DNA of 64,000 bases from Paraburkholderia phosphatilytica (GCF_003443895.1 NZ_QQOA01000040.1:1-64000), one strand, 5' to 3'; positions 50,238-59,004 are shown, counted from the first letter of the stretch. Notes: generated by a model not told the origin, from the sequence alone. Numbers and translations are program-made.

Positions 50238-50362
50238 AGGTTTTTCCTTTTCAATACCCTCGGCTCGTTACACCGATAAGGCTGACCGGTAACAACCTGA
50301 AAATAAACAGCCGAGGCATCCCCTTGCACAACGCAATCGGGGTACCCCGGCCGTCAATCCGA

Positions 50363-50986
50363 TTAACGCGAATACAATTCGACGATCAGGCTTTCGTTGA
50401 TATCGCCAGCGATATCGCTGCGCTCCGGCACCTGCTTGAACGTGCCTTCGAACTTCTTCGAGTCGACGGCGACCCAGCTCGCCAGACCGCCTTGCTCGGC
50501 GAGCGACAGCGCTTCGAGAATACGCGCCTGCTTCTTCGCCTGTTCACGGACAGCGATCACGTCGCCAGACTTGATTTGCATCGACGGAATGTTCGACACG
50601 ACGCCGTTCACCGTGATCGCCTTGTGGCTCACGAGCTGACGCGCTTCGGCGCGCGTCGAGCCGAAGCCCATGCGATAGACCACGTTGTCGAGGCGCGATT
50701 CGAGCAGTTGCAGCAGCGTTTCGCCCGTGTTGCCCTTGCGGCGGTCAGCTTCCGCAAAGTAACGACGGAACTGGCGCTCGAGGACGCCATAGATACGCTT
50801 CACTTTCTGCTTTTCGCGCAGCTGCGTGCCGTAGTCGGACGTGCGGGCGCCCGAGATGCGGCCGTGCTGACCAGGCTTGCTATCGAGCTTGCACTTGTCA
50901 GCGAGCGAGCGACGGGCGCTCTTCAGGAAGAGATCGGTGCCTTCACGGCGAGACAGCTTGGCCTTCGGGCCGATATAGCGTGCCAC
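50363..50986 (-). CDS. rpsD: 30S ribosomal protein S4
   Basis: Primary 16S rRNA binder. 207 residues starting MARYIGPKAKLSRREGTDLF, with the S4 RNA-binding domain (RLDNVVYRMGFGSTRAEARQ, then VSHKAITVNG). In E. coli S4 represses its operon; no pseudoknot leader was examined in detail here. It lies between rpsK and rpoA. Confidence 0.98.
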   Translation of the reverse strand: MARYIGPKAKLSRREGTDLFLKSARRSLADKCKLDSKPGQHGRISGARTSDYGTQLREKQKVKRIYGVLERQFRRYFAEADRRKGNTGETLLQLLESRLDNVVYRMGFGSTRAEARQLVSHKAITVNGVVSNIPSMQIKSGDVIAVREQAKKQARILEALSLAEQGGLASWVAVDSKKFEGTFKQVPERSDIAGDINESLIVELYSR

Positions 50987-51131
50987 TTTGCGTTCCTTCT
51001 ATGATTGATCACGTGAATTCGCATTCACGCTAGTCCGTACCCTTTGGGCCGAACGGTGGGCTTAGAAAAATCAAAAGCGCAAGCAGCCCGTTGACGCCTC
51101 AGGCGGCAACGAGCGCGAGCAAACAAGCGTC

Positions 51132-51536
51132 TTAGATACGGCGACGCTTCGGCGGACGGCAACCGTTGTGCGGAACCGGCGTCACGTCGGAGATCGCGGT
51201 GATCTTGATGCCAAGACCATGCAGCGCGCGCACTGCCGACTCACGACCCGGGCCAGGGCCCTTGATTCGCACTTCGAGGTTCTTCACGCCGTATTCCATC
51301 GCCACGCGGCCAGCCGATTCGGCTGCCACCTGGGCTGCAAACGGCGTCGACTTACGCGAGCCCTTGAAGCCCTGACCGCCCGACGTCGCCCATGCGAGCG
51401 CATTGCCTTGACGATCGGTGATCGTGATGATGGTGTTGTTGAACGACGCGTGAACGTGAACCACGCCCTCGGCGACGTTCTTCTTAACCTTCTTGCGAAC
51501 GCGTTGCGCCGCGGTGTTGTTCGAAGCCTTAGCCAT
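51132..51536 (-). CDS. rpsK: 30S ribosomal protein S11
   Basis: Small-subunit platform protein. 134 residues, with HVHASFNNTIITITDRQGNA, GGQGFKGSRKSTPFAAQ and a C-terminal PHNGCRPPKRRRI, all diagnostic. It follows rpsM by 28 bases on the same strand. Confidence 0.98.
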   Translation of the reverse strand: MAKASNNTAAQRVRKKVKKNVAEGVVHVHASFNNTIITITDRQGNALAWATSGGQGFKGSRKSTPFAAQVAAESAGRVAMEYGVKNLEVRIKGPGPGRESAVRALHGLGIKITAISDVTPVPHNGCRPPKRRRI

Positions 51537-51564
51537 TACGTTTTCCTGTAACTGTCAGTTCCGC

Positions 51565-51930
51565 TTACTTCTTCAGCGACTGCGCTGCGCGGCGCGGACC
51601 CTTGCGCGTACGGGCATTCGTACGCGTACGCTGGCCACGCAGGGGCAGGCCCTTGCGATGGCGCACGCCACGGTAGCAACCGAGGTCCATCAGGCGCTTG
51701 ATGTTCATCGTGACTTCACGGCGCAGATCGCCTTCGACGATGAACTTGCCGACTTCTTCACGCAGCTTTTCGAGGTCTGCGTCGTTCAGGTCTTTGACCT
51801 TCTTGTTGAACGGAACACCGGCGGCAACGCAGATGTTGCGCGAACGCGTGCGACCGACACCGTAAATAGCCGTCAGGCCGATTTCGGCGTGCTGATGGTT
51901 CGGGATGTTAACCCCTGCGATACGAGCCAT
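51565..51930 (-). CDS. rpsM: 30S ribosomal protein S13
   Basis: Head protein contacting the P-site tRNA. 121 residues starting MARIAGVNIPNHQHAEIGLT and ending in the basic GQRTRTNARTRKGPRRAAQ tail. It follows rpmJ in the alpha operon order of beta-proteobacteria. Confidence 0.98.
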   Translation of the reverse strand: MARIAGVNIPNHQHAEIGLTAIYGVGRTRSRNICVAAGVPFNKKVKDLNDADLEKLREEVGKFIVEGDLRREVTMNIKRLMDLGCYRGVRHRKGLPLRGQRTRTNARTRKGPRRAAQSLKK

Positions 51931-51966
51931 TGTTTTTCCTCAGACAAAAAGCACAAAAGCGCGGCC

Positions 51967-52083
51967 TTAGCCTTGACGCTGTTTGTGGCGCGGATCAGAA
52001 CTGCAAATCACGCGCACCACGCCCTTGCGCTTGATGATCTTGCAATTGCGGCAAATGCGCTTCACCGATGCCATCACTTTCAT
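51967..52083 (-). CDS. rpmJ: 50S ribosomal protein L36
   Basis: A 38-codon gene. It encodes [20 protein letters not shown] and ends DPRHKQRQG. The zinc-ribbon cysteines C11 and C14, Cys27 and His32 are present, so this is the zinc-binding (C+) L36. It lies between infA and rpsM. Confidence 0.96.
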
Positions 52084-52103
52084 GATATTACCCTTTTTTC
52101 AAA

Positions 52104-52322
52104 TCACTTCGCCCGGAACACGATCCGCGCACGCGACAGATCGTAGGGCGTCAACTCAACCGTCACCTTGTCGCCCGGCAGGATGCGGATGTAGTGCATC
52201 CGCATCTTTCCGGAAATATGTCCCAATACGACATGGCCGTTTTCCAGCTTCACCCGGAAGGTAGCGTTGGGCAGGTTTTCGATGACCTCGCCCTGCATCT
52301 GGATTACATCGTCTTTGGCCAT
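52104..52322 (-). CDS. infA: Translation initiation factor IF-1
   Basis: OB-fold factor that binds the ribosomal A site during initiation. 72 residues starting MAKDDVIQMQGEVIENLPNA, with HISGKMRMHYIRILPGD and ending in YDLSRARIVFRAK. It lies directly after secY, eight bases downstream, as in many beta-proteobacteria. Confidence 0.98.
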   Translation of the reverse strand: MAKDDVIQMQGEVIENLPNATFRVKLENGHVVLGHISGKMRMHYIRILPGDKVTVELTPYDLSRARIVFRAK

Positions 52323-52330
52323 AAGTCCTT

Positions 52331-53680
52331 TCAACGCATTGGAACGCCGCTGCCGCCCTTGAAATTGGCTTTCTTCAGCAGCGATTCATACTGTTGCGAC
52401 ATAACGTACGACTGCACCTGCGCCATGAAGTCCATCGTGACCACGACAATGATCAGCAGCGACGTTCCACCAAAATAAAACGGCACATTCCAGCGCAGCA
52501 CCAGAAATTCCGGCAGCAGACAGACGAACACGATATAGATCGCACCGGCCAGCGTCAGACGCGTGAGGATGCGGTCGATATATCGCGCGGTCTGGTCGCC
52601 CGGGCGGATGCCAGGAACGAACGCGCCACTCTTCTTCAGGTTGTCAGCCGTTTCCCTGCTGTTGAACACCAATGCGGTGTAGAAAAAGCAGAAGAAAACG
52701 ATCGCCAACGCGTACAGCAACACGTACACGGGCTGACCGGGCTTCAGGGCATCGGCCACGTTATGCAGCGTGTTCGAGAACCAGCCATTCCGCGACCCGG
52801 AGCTGAACCAGCCCAGAATCGTTGCCGGGAACAGGATGATCGACGATGCGAAGATCGGCGGAATCACGCCCGACATGTTCAGCTTCAGCGGCAGATGCGA
52901 CGACTGGCCACCGTAAATCTTGTTGCCGACCTGACGCTTCGCATAGTTCACGAGGATCTTGCGCTGACCGCGTTCGATGAACACGACCAGATACGTCACC
53001 GCTCCGATCAGCGCGACGATGATGATCGCCGAGATGATCGACATCGAGCCGGTGCGAACCAGTTCGAAAAGACCACCCACCGCGTTCGGGAAACCCGCCG
53101 CGATGCCACCGAAGATGATGATCGAGATACCGTTGCCAAGCCCGCGCTCCGTGATCTGCTCACCAAGCCACATCAGGAACATCGTGCCGGTCACCAGCGT
53201 CACGACCGTCGTCAGGCGAAACACCATTCCCGGATCCAGCACCAGGGCCGGCTGGTTTTCCAGCGCAACCGCGATACCGAACGCCTGAAACGTAGCCAGT
53301 ACCACCGTGAAGATTCGCGTGTACTGCGTGATCTTCCGTTGGCCCGCCTGCCCTTCCTTCTTCAGCGCTTCCATCTGCGGCGACACGATCGCCAGCAGCT
53401 GCATGATGATCGACGCCGAGATGTACGGCATGATCCCCAGCGCGAAAATCGTGAACCGCGACAGTGCGCCACCCGAGAACATGTTGAACATGCCAAGGAT
53501 GCCGCCCGACTGGCTCTGGAACAGTTTCGCCAGCTGGTCCGGGTCGATGCCCGGCACCGGAATGTGCGCGCCGATCCGGTAGACGATCAGCGCCAGCAGC
53601 AGGAACACTGCGCGCCGGCGCAGATCGCCGAATTTCGCCGCGCTTCGACCGGGTTTTGCGAGACTCGGGCTGTTAGCCAA
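52331..53680 (-). CDS. secY: Preprotein translocase channel SecY, TTG start
   Basis: Core of the Sec protein-export channel. 449 residues with ten membrane segments. Motifs include GDLRRRAVFLLLALIVYRIG, GISIIIFGGIAAGFPN and KYGGQSSHLPLKLN-like (IYGGQSSHLPLKLNMSGVIP). TTG 53680 is the start: GGAGAAGG lies immediately upstream and it gives MANSPSLAKPGR, the expected N-terminus; no ATG gives that. It lies after rplO in the spc operon. Confidence 0.97.
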   Translation of the reverse strand: MANSPSLAKPGRSAAKFGDLRRRAVFLLLALIVYRIGAHIPVPGIDPDQLAKLFQSQSGGILGMFNMFSGGALSRFTIFALGIMPYISASIIMQLLAIVSPQMEALKKEGQAGQRKITQYTRIFTVVLATFQAFGIAVALENQPALVLDPGMVFRLTTVVTLVTGTMFLMWLGEQITERGLGNGISIIIFGGIAAGFPNAVGGLFELVRTGSMSIISAIIIVALIGAVTYLVVFIERGQRKILVNYAKRQVGNKIYGGQSSHLPLKLNMSGVIPPIFASSIILFPATILGWFSSGSRNGWFSNTLHNVADALKPGQPVYVLLYALAIVFFCFFYTALVFNSRETADNLKKSGAFVPGIRPGDQTARYIDRILTRLTLAGAIYIVFVCLLPEFLVLRWNVPFYFGGTSLLIIVVVTMDFMAQVQSYVMSQQYESLLKKANFKGGSGVPMR

Positions 53681-53726
53681 GTACCTTCTCCGATGCAAAT
53701 GCTAGTGACGGCAATCGACCTGCGCG

Positions 53727-54161
53727 TTACTCGGCAAACGAGCCGCCCGCTGCTTCGATCGCAGCACGCGCGCTCTTCGTCGCACCCAGACCCTTCACAA
53801 CGATCTTGCGCTTCAGCTCGCCCGTCGCGATGATCTTCGCGCTCTTCGTCAGCTCGCCGACGAGGCCGGCTTGCTTCAGTGCGAGCAGATCGATCTCGTC
53901 GACCGGCAGCTTCTCGAGGTCGCCCAGACGCACTTCACCAACGAATTCCTTCGTCAGCGACGTGAAGCCACGCTTCGGCAGACGACGTTGCAGCGGCATC
54001 TGACCGCCTTCGAAGCCGACCTTGTGGAAGCCGCCCGAACGCGATTTCTGACCCTTGTGACCGCGGCCAGCGGTTTTGCCGAGGCCGGAGCCGATACCGC
54101 GACCGACGCGACGCTTTGCGTGCTTCGAGCCTGCAGCCGGCTTCAGGTTATTCAATTCCAT
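53727..54161 (-). CDS. rplO: 50S ribosomal protein L15
   Basis: Late-assembly large-subunit protein. 144 residues starting MELNNLKPAAGSKHAKRRVG with the Gly/Arg-rich GRGIGSGLGKTAGRGHKGQK segment. It precedes secY; the order rpmD-rplO-secY is that of the spc operon. ATG 54161 is used rather than one two codons upstream. Confidence 0.98.
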   Translation of the reverse strand: MELNNLKPAAGSKHAKRRVGRGIGSGLGKTAGRGHKGQKSRSGGFHKVGFEGGQMPLQRRLPKRGFTSLTKEFVGEVRLGDLEKLPVDEIDLLALKQAGLVGELTKSAKIIATGELKRKIVVKGLGATKSARAAIEAAGGSFAE

Positions 54162-54191
54162 TATCAACTCCTGGAGTCTCTGATCAGCCGC

Positions 54192-54374
54192 TTAGCCGAT
54201 GACCTTAACGAGGTACGAGACCTTGTTGATCATGCCTCGCACAGCCGGCGTGTCCTGCAACTCGCTGACCGAGTTGAGTCGGCGCAGGCCCAGACCGCGC
54301 ACGGTAGCGCGGTGCGAGTCGCGGGTCCCAATCAGGCTCTTGACGAGCTGAACCTTGACAGTTTTTTCCGACAT
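54192..54374 (-). CDS. rpmD: 50S ribosomal protein L30
   Basis: Small large-subunit protein of 60 residues: MSEKTVKVQLVKSLIGTRDS, then the diagnostic TVRGLGLRRLNSVSELQDTP and GMINKVSYLVKV. It lies between rpsE and rplO. Confidence 0.98.
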   Translation of the reverse strand: MSEKTVKVQLVKSLIGTRDSHRATVRGLGLRRLNSVSELQDTPAVRGMINKVSYLVKVIG

Positions 54375-54385
54375 GGTGCCCACCT

Positions 54386-54904
54386 TTAGCCGAGAATATC
54401 TTCGACGGACTTGCCGCGCTTCGCCGCGATGTCAGCCGCGGTCGATTGCTTGCGCAGACCGTCGAGCGTCGCACGAACGAGGTTGTACGGGTTCGTCGAA
54501 CCGTGGCTCTTCGCGACGACGTTCTGCACGCCCATCACGTCGAACACAGCGCGCATCGGGCCGCCGGCGATCACGCCAGTACCACCCTTCGCCGGGGCGA
54601 GGAGGACCTTTGACGCGCCATGCTTGCCGTGCACTTCATGTTGAAGCGTGCCGTTCTTCAGCGGCACCTTGAACATGTTGCGACGAGCCTGCTCCATCGC
54701 CTTCTGGACGGCAACCGGCACTTCCTTTGCCTTGCCCTTGCCCATACCGACGCGGCCATCACCATCGCCAACCACGGTCAGTGCGGCGAAGCCGAGAATA
54801 CGGCCACCCTTCACGACCTTGGTCACGCGATTGACCGAGATCATCTTTTCACGAAGGCCGTCGTCGCGTTCGTCAGCCTGAACTTTCGCTTGCATCTTTG
54901 CCAT
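54386..54904 (-). CDS. rpsE: 30S ribosomal protein S5
   Basis: Decoding-fidelity protein; 172 residues. It has LREKMISVNRVTKVVKGGRI, GFAALTVVGDGDGRVGMGKG and KVLLAPAKGGTGVIAGGPMR. The conserved spectinomycin-loop region VVKGGRI shows no obvious change. It lies between rplR and rpmD. Confidence 0.98.
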   Translation of the reverse strand: MAKMQAKVQADERDDGLREKMISVNRVTKVVKGGRILGFAALTVVGDGDGRVGMGKGKAKEVPVAVQKAMEQARRNMFKVPLKNGTLQHEVHGKHGASKVLLAPAKGGTGVIAGGPMRAVFDVMGVQNVVAKSHGSTNPYNLVRATLDGLRKQSTAADIAAKRGKSVEDILG

Positions 54905-54919
54905 GACGAATTCCTTCCC

Positions 54920-55285
54920 TTAGAACTTGAGCCCGGCTTCGCGCGCCGCATCAGCCAGCGCTTTCACGCGGCCGTGGTAGCGGAAACCCGAGCGGTCGAA
55001 GGCGACGGATTCGATGCCGGCAGCCTTGGCCTTTTCAGCGATACGCTTGCCGATCAGCGTGGCAGCGGCGACGTTGCCACCCTTGCCCGACTGGTCGGCG
55101 AGTTGCGCACGCACTTCGGCTTCGAGCGTCGACGCGCTGGCCAGCACCTTGGTGCCGCACGGCGAGAACACTTGCGCATAAATGTGCGTGTTCGTGCGAT
55201 GCACGGCCAGACGTGCGACCTGTAGTTCAGCGATCTTGATACGCGTCTGACGAGCGCGGCGCAGGCGAGATTGAGTCTTATCCAT
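54920..55285 (-). CDS. rplR: 50S ribosomal protein L18
   Basis: 5S rRNA-binding protein of 121 residues. It has RLRRARQTRIKIAELQVARL, HRTNTHIYAQVFSPCG and the terminal FDRSGFRYHGRVKALADAAR. It lies between rplF and rpsE. Confidence 0.98.
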   Translation of the reverse strand: MDKTQSRLRRARQTRIKIAELQVARLAVHRTNTHIYAQVFSPCGTKVLASASTLEAEVRAQLADQSGKGGNVAAATLIGKRIAEKAKAAGIESVAFDRSGFRYHGRVKALADAAREAGLKF

Positions 55286-55297
55286 GATTGCGCACCC

Positions 55298-55828
55298 TTA
55301 CTTCTTCTTCGTTTCTTTGAGGATCACAACCTCGTCGGCGTAGCGCACACCCTTGCCCTTGTAGGGCTCCGGCGGACGGTACCCGCGAACTTCCGCGGCA
55401 ACCTGGCCAACTTGCTGCTTGTCGATCCCCTTGATCACGATTTCCGTTTGCGACGGGGTTTCAGCCTTGATGCCTTCGGGCATCTGGTGCACCACCGGGT
55501 GCGAGAAACCCAGCGACAGGTTCAGCTTGTCGCCTTGCGCCTGAGCACGATAACCAACGCCAACCAGCGTCAGCTTGCGCTCGAAACCCTTCGTCACGCC
55601 GTGCACCATGTTCGCAACGATCGCGCGCATCGTGCCCGACATCGCATTCGCTTCGCGGCTTTCGTCGACCGGCTCGAACTTCACGGTGCCGTTGTCGTTC
55701 ACCACCTTCACGAGGCGGTTCGCTGCCTGCGAAATCGTGCCCAACGGTCCCTTGACCGTAATCAGCTCGCCGCTCAGCGCCACTTCCGCGCCTTGCAGCA
55801 CAATCGGGCTCTTACCTACTCGAGACAT
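55298..55828 (-). CDS. rplF: 50S ribosomal protein L6
   Basis: Large-subunit protein near the factor-binding centre. 176 residues starting MSRVGKSPIVLQGAEVALSG. It has two repeated folds, with MVHGVTKGFERKLTLVGVGY and the C-terminal RPPEPYKGKGVRYADE. It lies between rpsH and rplR. Confidence 0.98.
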   Translation of the reverse strand: MSRVGKSPIVLQGAEVALSGELITVKGPLGTISQAANRLVKVVNDNGTVKFEPVDESREANAMSGTMRAIVANMVHGVTKGFERKLTLVGVGYRAQAQGDKLNLSLGFSHPVVHQMPEGIKAETPSQTEIVIKGIDKQQVGQVAAEVRGYRPPEPYKGKGVRYADEVVILKETKKK

Positions 55829-55846
55829 GTTTCTTCTCCCTTCGGC

Positions 55847-56242
55847 TTAAGCGACGTAGCAGATGACTTCGCCGCCCACGCCAGTGGCGCGCGCCTTGCG
55901 ATCGGTCATCACGCCCTTCGGCGTCGAAACGATTGCCACGCCCAGGCCATTCATGACCTGCGGGATTTCGTTACGGCCACGGTACACGCGCAGACCCGGC
56001 TTCGACACGCGCTCGAGGCGCTCGATGACCGGACGACCCGCGTAGTACTTCAACGCGATGTTCAATTCCGACTTCGCACCTTCCGTCTTCACGGCGAAGT
56101 CGTCGATATAACCTTCGTCCTTCAGGACCTGCGCAATCGCAATCTTGACTTTCGACGAGGGCATCTGCACCGAAACCTTCTCGACCATCTGCGCATTGCG
56201 GATGCGAGTCAGCATATCGGCGATAGGATCACTCATGCTCAT
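55847..56242 (-). CDS. rpsH: 30S ribosomal protein S8
   Basis: 16S rRNA-binding assembly protein; in E. coli S8 represses the spc operon. 131 residues: MSMSDPIADMLTRIRNAQMV, then KPGLRVYRGRNEIPQVMNGL and the terminal GVGGEVICYVA. It lies between rpsN and rplF. Confidence 0.98.
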   Translation of the reverse strand: MSMSDPIADMLTRIRNAQMVEKVSVQMPSSKVKIAIAQVLKDEGYIDDFAVKTEGAKSELNIALKYYAGRPVIERLERVSKPGLRVYRGRNEIPQVMNGLGVAIVSTPKGVMTDRKARATGVGGEVICYVA

Positions 56243-56256
56243 TTATGTTTCTCCTA

Positions 56257-56562
56257 TTACCAGCTCGCCTTGGTCAGGCCAGGGATCTCGCCGCGGAACG
56301 CGATTTCGCGAATCTTGTTACGGGCCAGCCCGAATTTACGGAACGTGCCGCGCGGACGACCGGTGATCGCGCAACGGTTGCGCTTACGGGTCGGATTAGC
56401 ATTGCGCGGCAGTTGCTGCAGTTCCAGACGAGCTGCATAGCGCTCTTCGTCCGACTTGCTTTGGTCGTCGATGACCGCCTTCAGCGCCGCGCGCTTCGGT
56501 GCGAACTTCGCCGCAAGGCGGGCGCGCTTCTTTTCACGTTCGATCAGTGCCAGTTTAGCCAC
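56257..56562 (-). CDS. rpsN: 30S ribosomal protein S14
   Basis: Small-subunit head protein of 101 residues: MAKLALIEREKKRARLAAKF, ARLELQQLPRNANPTRKRNR, and the terminal RGEIPGLTKASW. It has no zinc-binding cysteine pairs, so it is the C- long form. It lies between rplE and rpsH. Confidence 0.98.
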   Translation of the reverse strand: MAKLALIEREKKRARLAAKFAPKRAALKAVIDDQSKSDEERYAARLELQQLPRNANPTRKRNRCAITGRPRGTFRKFGLARNKIREIAFRGEIPGLTKASW

Positions 56563-56569
56563 GGTAACC

Positions 56570-57109
56570 TCAGTTTCTGAACGGGAACTTGAAGCTGGCG
56601 AGCAGTGCCTTTGCTTCGTCGTCAGTCTTCGCGGTCGTCGTGATGCTGATGTTCAGCCCACGCAGCGCGTCGATCTTGTCGTAGTCGATTTCGGGGAAAA
56701 TGATCTGCTCTTTCACACCGATGTTGTAGTTGCCGCGACCGTCGAACGCACGACCCGACACACCACGGAAGTCGCGCACACGCGGGAGCGCGACCGTCAC
56801 GAAACGGTCCAGGAATTCGTACATTGCCTGACCACGCAGCGTGACCATTGCGCCGATCGGGTAGCCCTGACGGATCTTGAAGCCCGCGATTGCCTTGCGC
56901 GCTTTCGTGATCACCGGCTTCTGGCCCGCGATCTTCGTCAGATCGCCAACGGCGTTCTCGATGATCTTCTTGTCAGCGACGGCTTCGCCAAGACCCATGT
57001 TCAGGGTGATCTTGGTGATGCGCGGCACTTCCATGACCGACTTGTAACCGAACTTCTCGATCAGGCCGGGAACGACCTTCTCTTTATAGAATTCTTGCAA
57101 ACGTGCCAT
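56570..57109 (-). CDS. rplE: 50S ribosomal protein L5
   Basis: 5S rRNA binder contacting P-site tRNA. 179 residues: MARLQEFYKEKVVPGLIEKF, VPRITKITLNMGLGEAVADK, GQKPVITKARKAIAGFKIRQ. It lies between rplX and rpsN. Confidence 0.98.
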   Translation of the reverse strand: MARLQEFYKEKVVPGLIEKFGYKSVMEVPRITKITLNMGLGEAVADKKIIENAVGDLTKIAGQKPVITKARKAIAGFKIRQGYPIGAMVTLRGQAMYEFLDRFVTVALPRVRDFRGVSGRAFDGRGNYNIGVKEQIIFPEIDYDKIDALRGLNISITTTAKTDDEAKALLASFKFPFRN

Positions 57110-57125
57110 TTTTCACTCCGCAGCG

Positions 57126-57434
57126 TCAGGCGCCCACGACGGCACCGGTCGTCTTCAGGAAACGGACCTTCTTGTCTCCTTCGACCTTGATGCCGACACG
57201 CGACGGCTTGCCGTTCGCGTCGATCAGCGCGACGTTCGAGATGTGCAGCGGCATAGCCTTCGCCTCGACACCGCCCGTCGTACCCTTCATCGGGTTCGGT
57301 TTCACGTGCTTCTTGGCGATGTTCAGGCCTTCGACCGTCACGCGGTCTTCGCCCACAGCCAGCACGACACCGCGCTTGCCCTTGTCCTTGCCGGTGATGA
57401 CGACAACCTCGTCACCCTTACGAATCTTGTTCAT
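57126..57434 (-). CDS. rplX: 50S ribosomal protein L24
   Basis: Assembly-initiator protein near the exit tunnel; 102 residues with the KOW motif MNKIRKGDEVVVITGKDKGK and HVKPNPMKGTTGGVEAKAMP. It lies between rplN and rplE. Confidence 0.98.
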   Translation of the reverse strand: MNKIRKGDEVVVITGKDKGKRGVVLAVGEDRVTVEGLNIAKKHVKPNPMKGTTGGVEAKAMPLHISNVALIDANGKPSRVGIKVEGDKKVRFLKTTGAVVGA

Positions 57435-57443
57435 CTCGGCTCC

Positions 57444-57812
57444 TTACAGCACTTCCGGCGCGAGCGAAACGATCTTCATGAAACGTTCGCTACGCAACTC
57501 ACGCGTGACCGGCCCGAAAATGCGGGTGCCGATAGGCTCGAGCTTGGTATTCAAAAGCACAGCGGCGTTGCCGTCGAACTTGATCAGCGAGCCGTCCTGA
57601 CGGCGCACGCCCTTGGCGGTACGAACCACCACGGCGTTATAGATTTCGCCTTTCTTTACGCGCCCGCGCGGCGTTGCCTCTTTGACGCTCACCTTGATGA
57701 TGTCGCCGATGTTGGCATAACGACGCTTCGAGCCGCCGAGCACCTTGATGCACATGACTTCACGCGCACCCGTGTTGTCGGCCACTTCAAGCCGAGTTTC
57801 GGTCTGGATCAT
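57444..57812 (-). CDS. rplN: 50S ribosomal protein L14
   Basis: Large-subunit interface protein; 122 residues. It has MIQTETRLEVADNTGAREVM, GDIIKVSVKEATPRGRVKKG and FGPVTRELRSERFMKIVSLA. It is the first gene of the spc operon, following a 299-base gap with a promoter candidate. Confidence 0.98.
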   Translation of the reverse strand: MIQTETRLEVADNTGAREVMCIKVLGGSKRRYANIGDIIKVSVKEATPRGRVKKGEIYNAVVVRTAKGVRRQDGSLIKFDGNAAVLLNTKLEPIGTRIFGPVTRELRSERFMKIVSLAPEVL

Positions 57813-58039
57813 GGTTTATCTTTCCCAACTTAATCCGGTTGCACCACCATGGTGCGCCCAGTCAGTCTTGGTCCCGTCAGCCACGCTGCAACGCTCAGCT
57901 GTTTGGGTCAGAACAGCAGCGACGGCAAACGAAACCCGCCATCGCAATCCGGTGAATCTATCAGCACAGACTGGCGTCTGCGCCGCTTCCCCCACCAATT
58001 TCGCCCGCGACGGGGCTCCCATAACGAGGGAAGACCGAG

Positions 58040-58067
58040 ATTATATCAAATAATCCCGGTCTCGCAA
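58040..58067 (-). promoter_or_regulatory. Candidate spc promoter in front of rplN
   Basis: On the minus strand TTGCGA (58067-58062) and TATAAT (58045-58040) are 16 bases apart, and TGA before the -10 gives an extended -10 (TGATATAAT). The element overlaps a 12-base-pair inverted repeat (58033-58044 / 58050-58061). E. coli has its spc promoter in the same rpsQ-rplN gap. The rest of 57813-58111 is a leader of about 220 bases with no coding frame that I can support. Confidence 0.75.
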
Positions 58068-58111
58068 GCGAAATCTACTGCGATTTCAACTACTTCTACT
58101 GCTTCGCCACC

Positions 58112-58384
58112 TTAGATGATGCGGGCAGCCTCGACAAGGCGCGACACGGCCCAGGCCTTCGTCTTCGACATCGGACGCGTTTCCTGGATTTCGACGAGGT
58201 CCCCCTCGTTGTACGTGTTCGCTTCGTCGTGCGCGTGGTACTTCTTCGAACGCACAACATACTTGCCGTAAATCGGATGCTTCACGCGGTGCTCGACCAG
58301 CACGGTAACCGTCTTGTCCATCTTGTTGCTGACGACCTTGCCGACCAGCGTCCGCTTGAGCGAGGTTTTCACGCTATCGTTCAT
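58112..58384 (-). CDS. rpsQ: 30S ribosomal protein S17
   Basis: 16S rRNA-binding OB-fold protein of 90 residues: LKRTLVGKVVSNKMDKTVTV, VKHPIYGKYVVRSKKYHAHD, EGDLVEIQETRPMSKTK. It overlaps rpmC by four bases and ends the S10 part of the cluster. Confidence 0.98.
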   Translation of the reverse strand: MNDSVKTSLKRTLVGKVVSNKMDKTVTVLVEHRVKHPIYGKYVVRSKKYHAHDEANTYNEGDLVEIQETRPMSKTKAWAVSRLVEAARII

Positions 58385-58575
58385 TTCTGGTTCGCCTTCT
58401 CAGTCAGGACGGTCCGCACGCGTGCGATGTCGCGACGAACCTTCTTCAGCTGGCTCGTATTGGTGAGCTGCTGGGTCGCGAGTTGCATACGCAGGCCGAA
58501 TTGCGCCTTCAGCAGGTCCGACAGCTCTTTGTTGAGCGCGGCCTTGTCTTTCTGGTGAAGTTCGGAAGCCTTCAT
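58381..58575 (-). CDS. rpmC: 50S ribosomal protein L29
   Basis: Exit-tunnel protein of 64 residues with ELHQKDKAALNKELSDLLKA and KKVRRDIARVRTVL. Two ATG codons are adjacent; the second (58575) is used because AAGGAG lies six bases before it and three before the first. It lies between rplP and rpsQ. Confidence 0.97.
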   Translation of the reverse strand: MKASELHQKDKAALNKELSDLLKAQFGLRMQLATQQLTNTSQLKKVRRDIARVRTVLTEKANQK

Positions 58576-58585
58576 CATTTGCTCC

Positions 58586-59002
58586 TTAGGCGCCGAGCTG
58601 GCGAACGATGAAGCTCGTCTTCAGCGGCAGCTTGGCTGCAGCCAGACGAAACGCTTCACGCGCCAGTTCTTCGGTTACGCCGTCCATTTCGTACAGCATC
58701 TTGCCCGGTTGAATCTCAGCGACGTAGTACTCAGGGTTCCCTTTACCGTTACCCATACGTACTTCCGCCGGCTTTTGCGAGATCGGCTTGTCCGGGAAGA
58801 TACGGATCCAGATGCGGCCACCACGCTTGATGTGACGCGTCATGGCACGACGCGCCGCTTCAATTTGACGCGCCGTCAAACGGCCGCGACCGATGGCCTT
58901 CAGACCGTATTCACCGAACGACACCGCGTTGCCGCGCGTCGCGATGCCGGTGTTACGGCCCTTCTGCTCTTTGCGATACTTTCTGCGTTTCGGTTGCAGC
59001 AT
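58586..59002 (-). CDS. rplP: 50S ribosomal protein L16
   Basis: Organises the A-site tRNA region. 138 residues: MLQPKRRKYRKEQKGRNTGI, AFGEYGLKA-like (FGEYGLKAIGRGRLTARQIE) and RIFPDKPISQKPAEVRMGNG. It lies two bases after rpsC. Confidence 0.98.
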   Translation of the reverse strand: MLQPKRRKYRKEQKGRNTGIATRGNAVSFGEYGLKAIGRGRLTARQIEAARRAMTRHIKRGGRIWIRIFPDKPISQKPAEVRMGNGKGNPEYYVAEIQPGKMLYEMDGVTEELAREAFRLAAAKLPLKTSFIVRQLGA

Positions 59003-59004
59003 CG

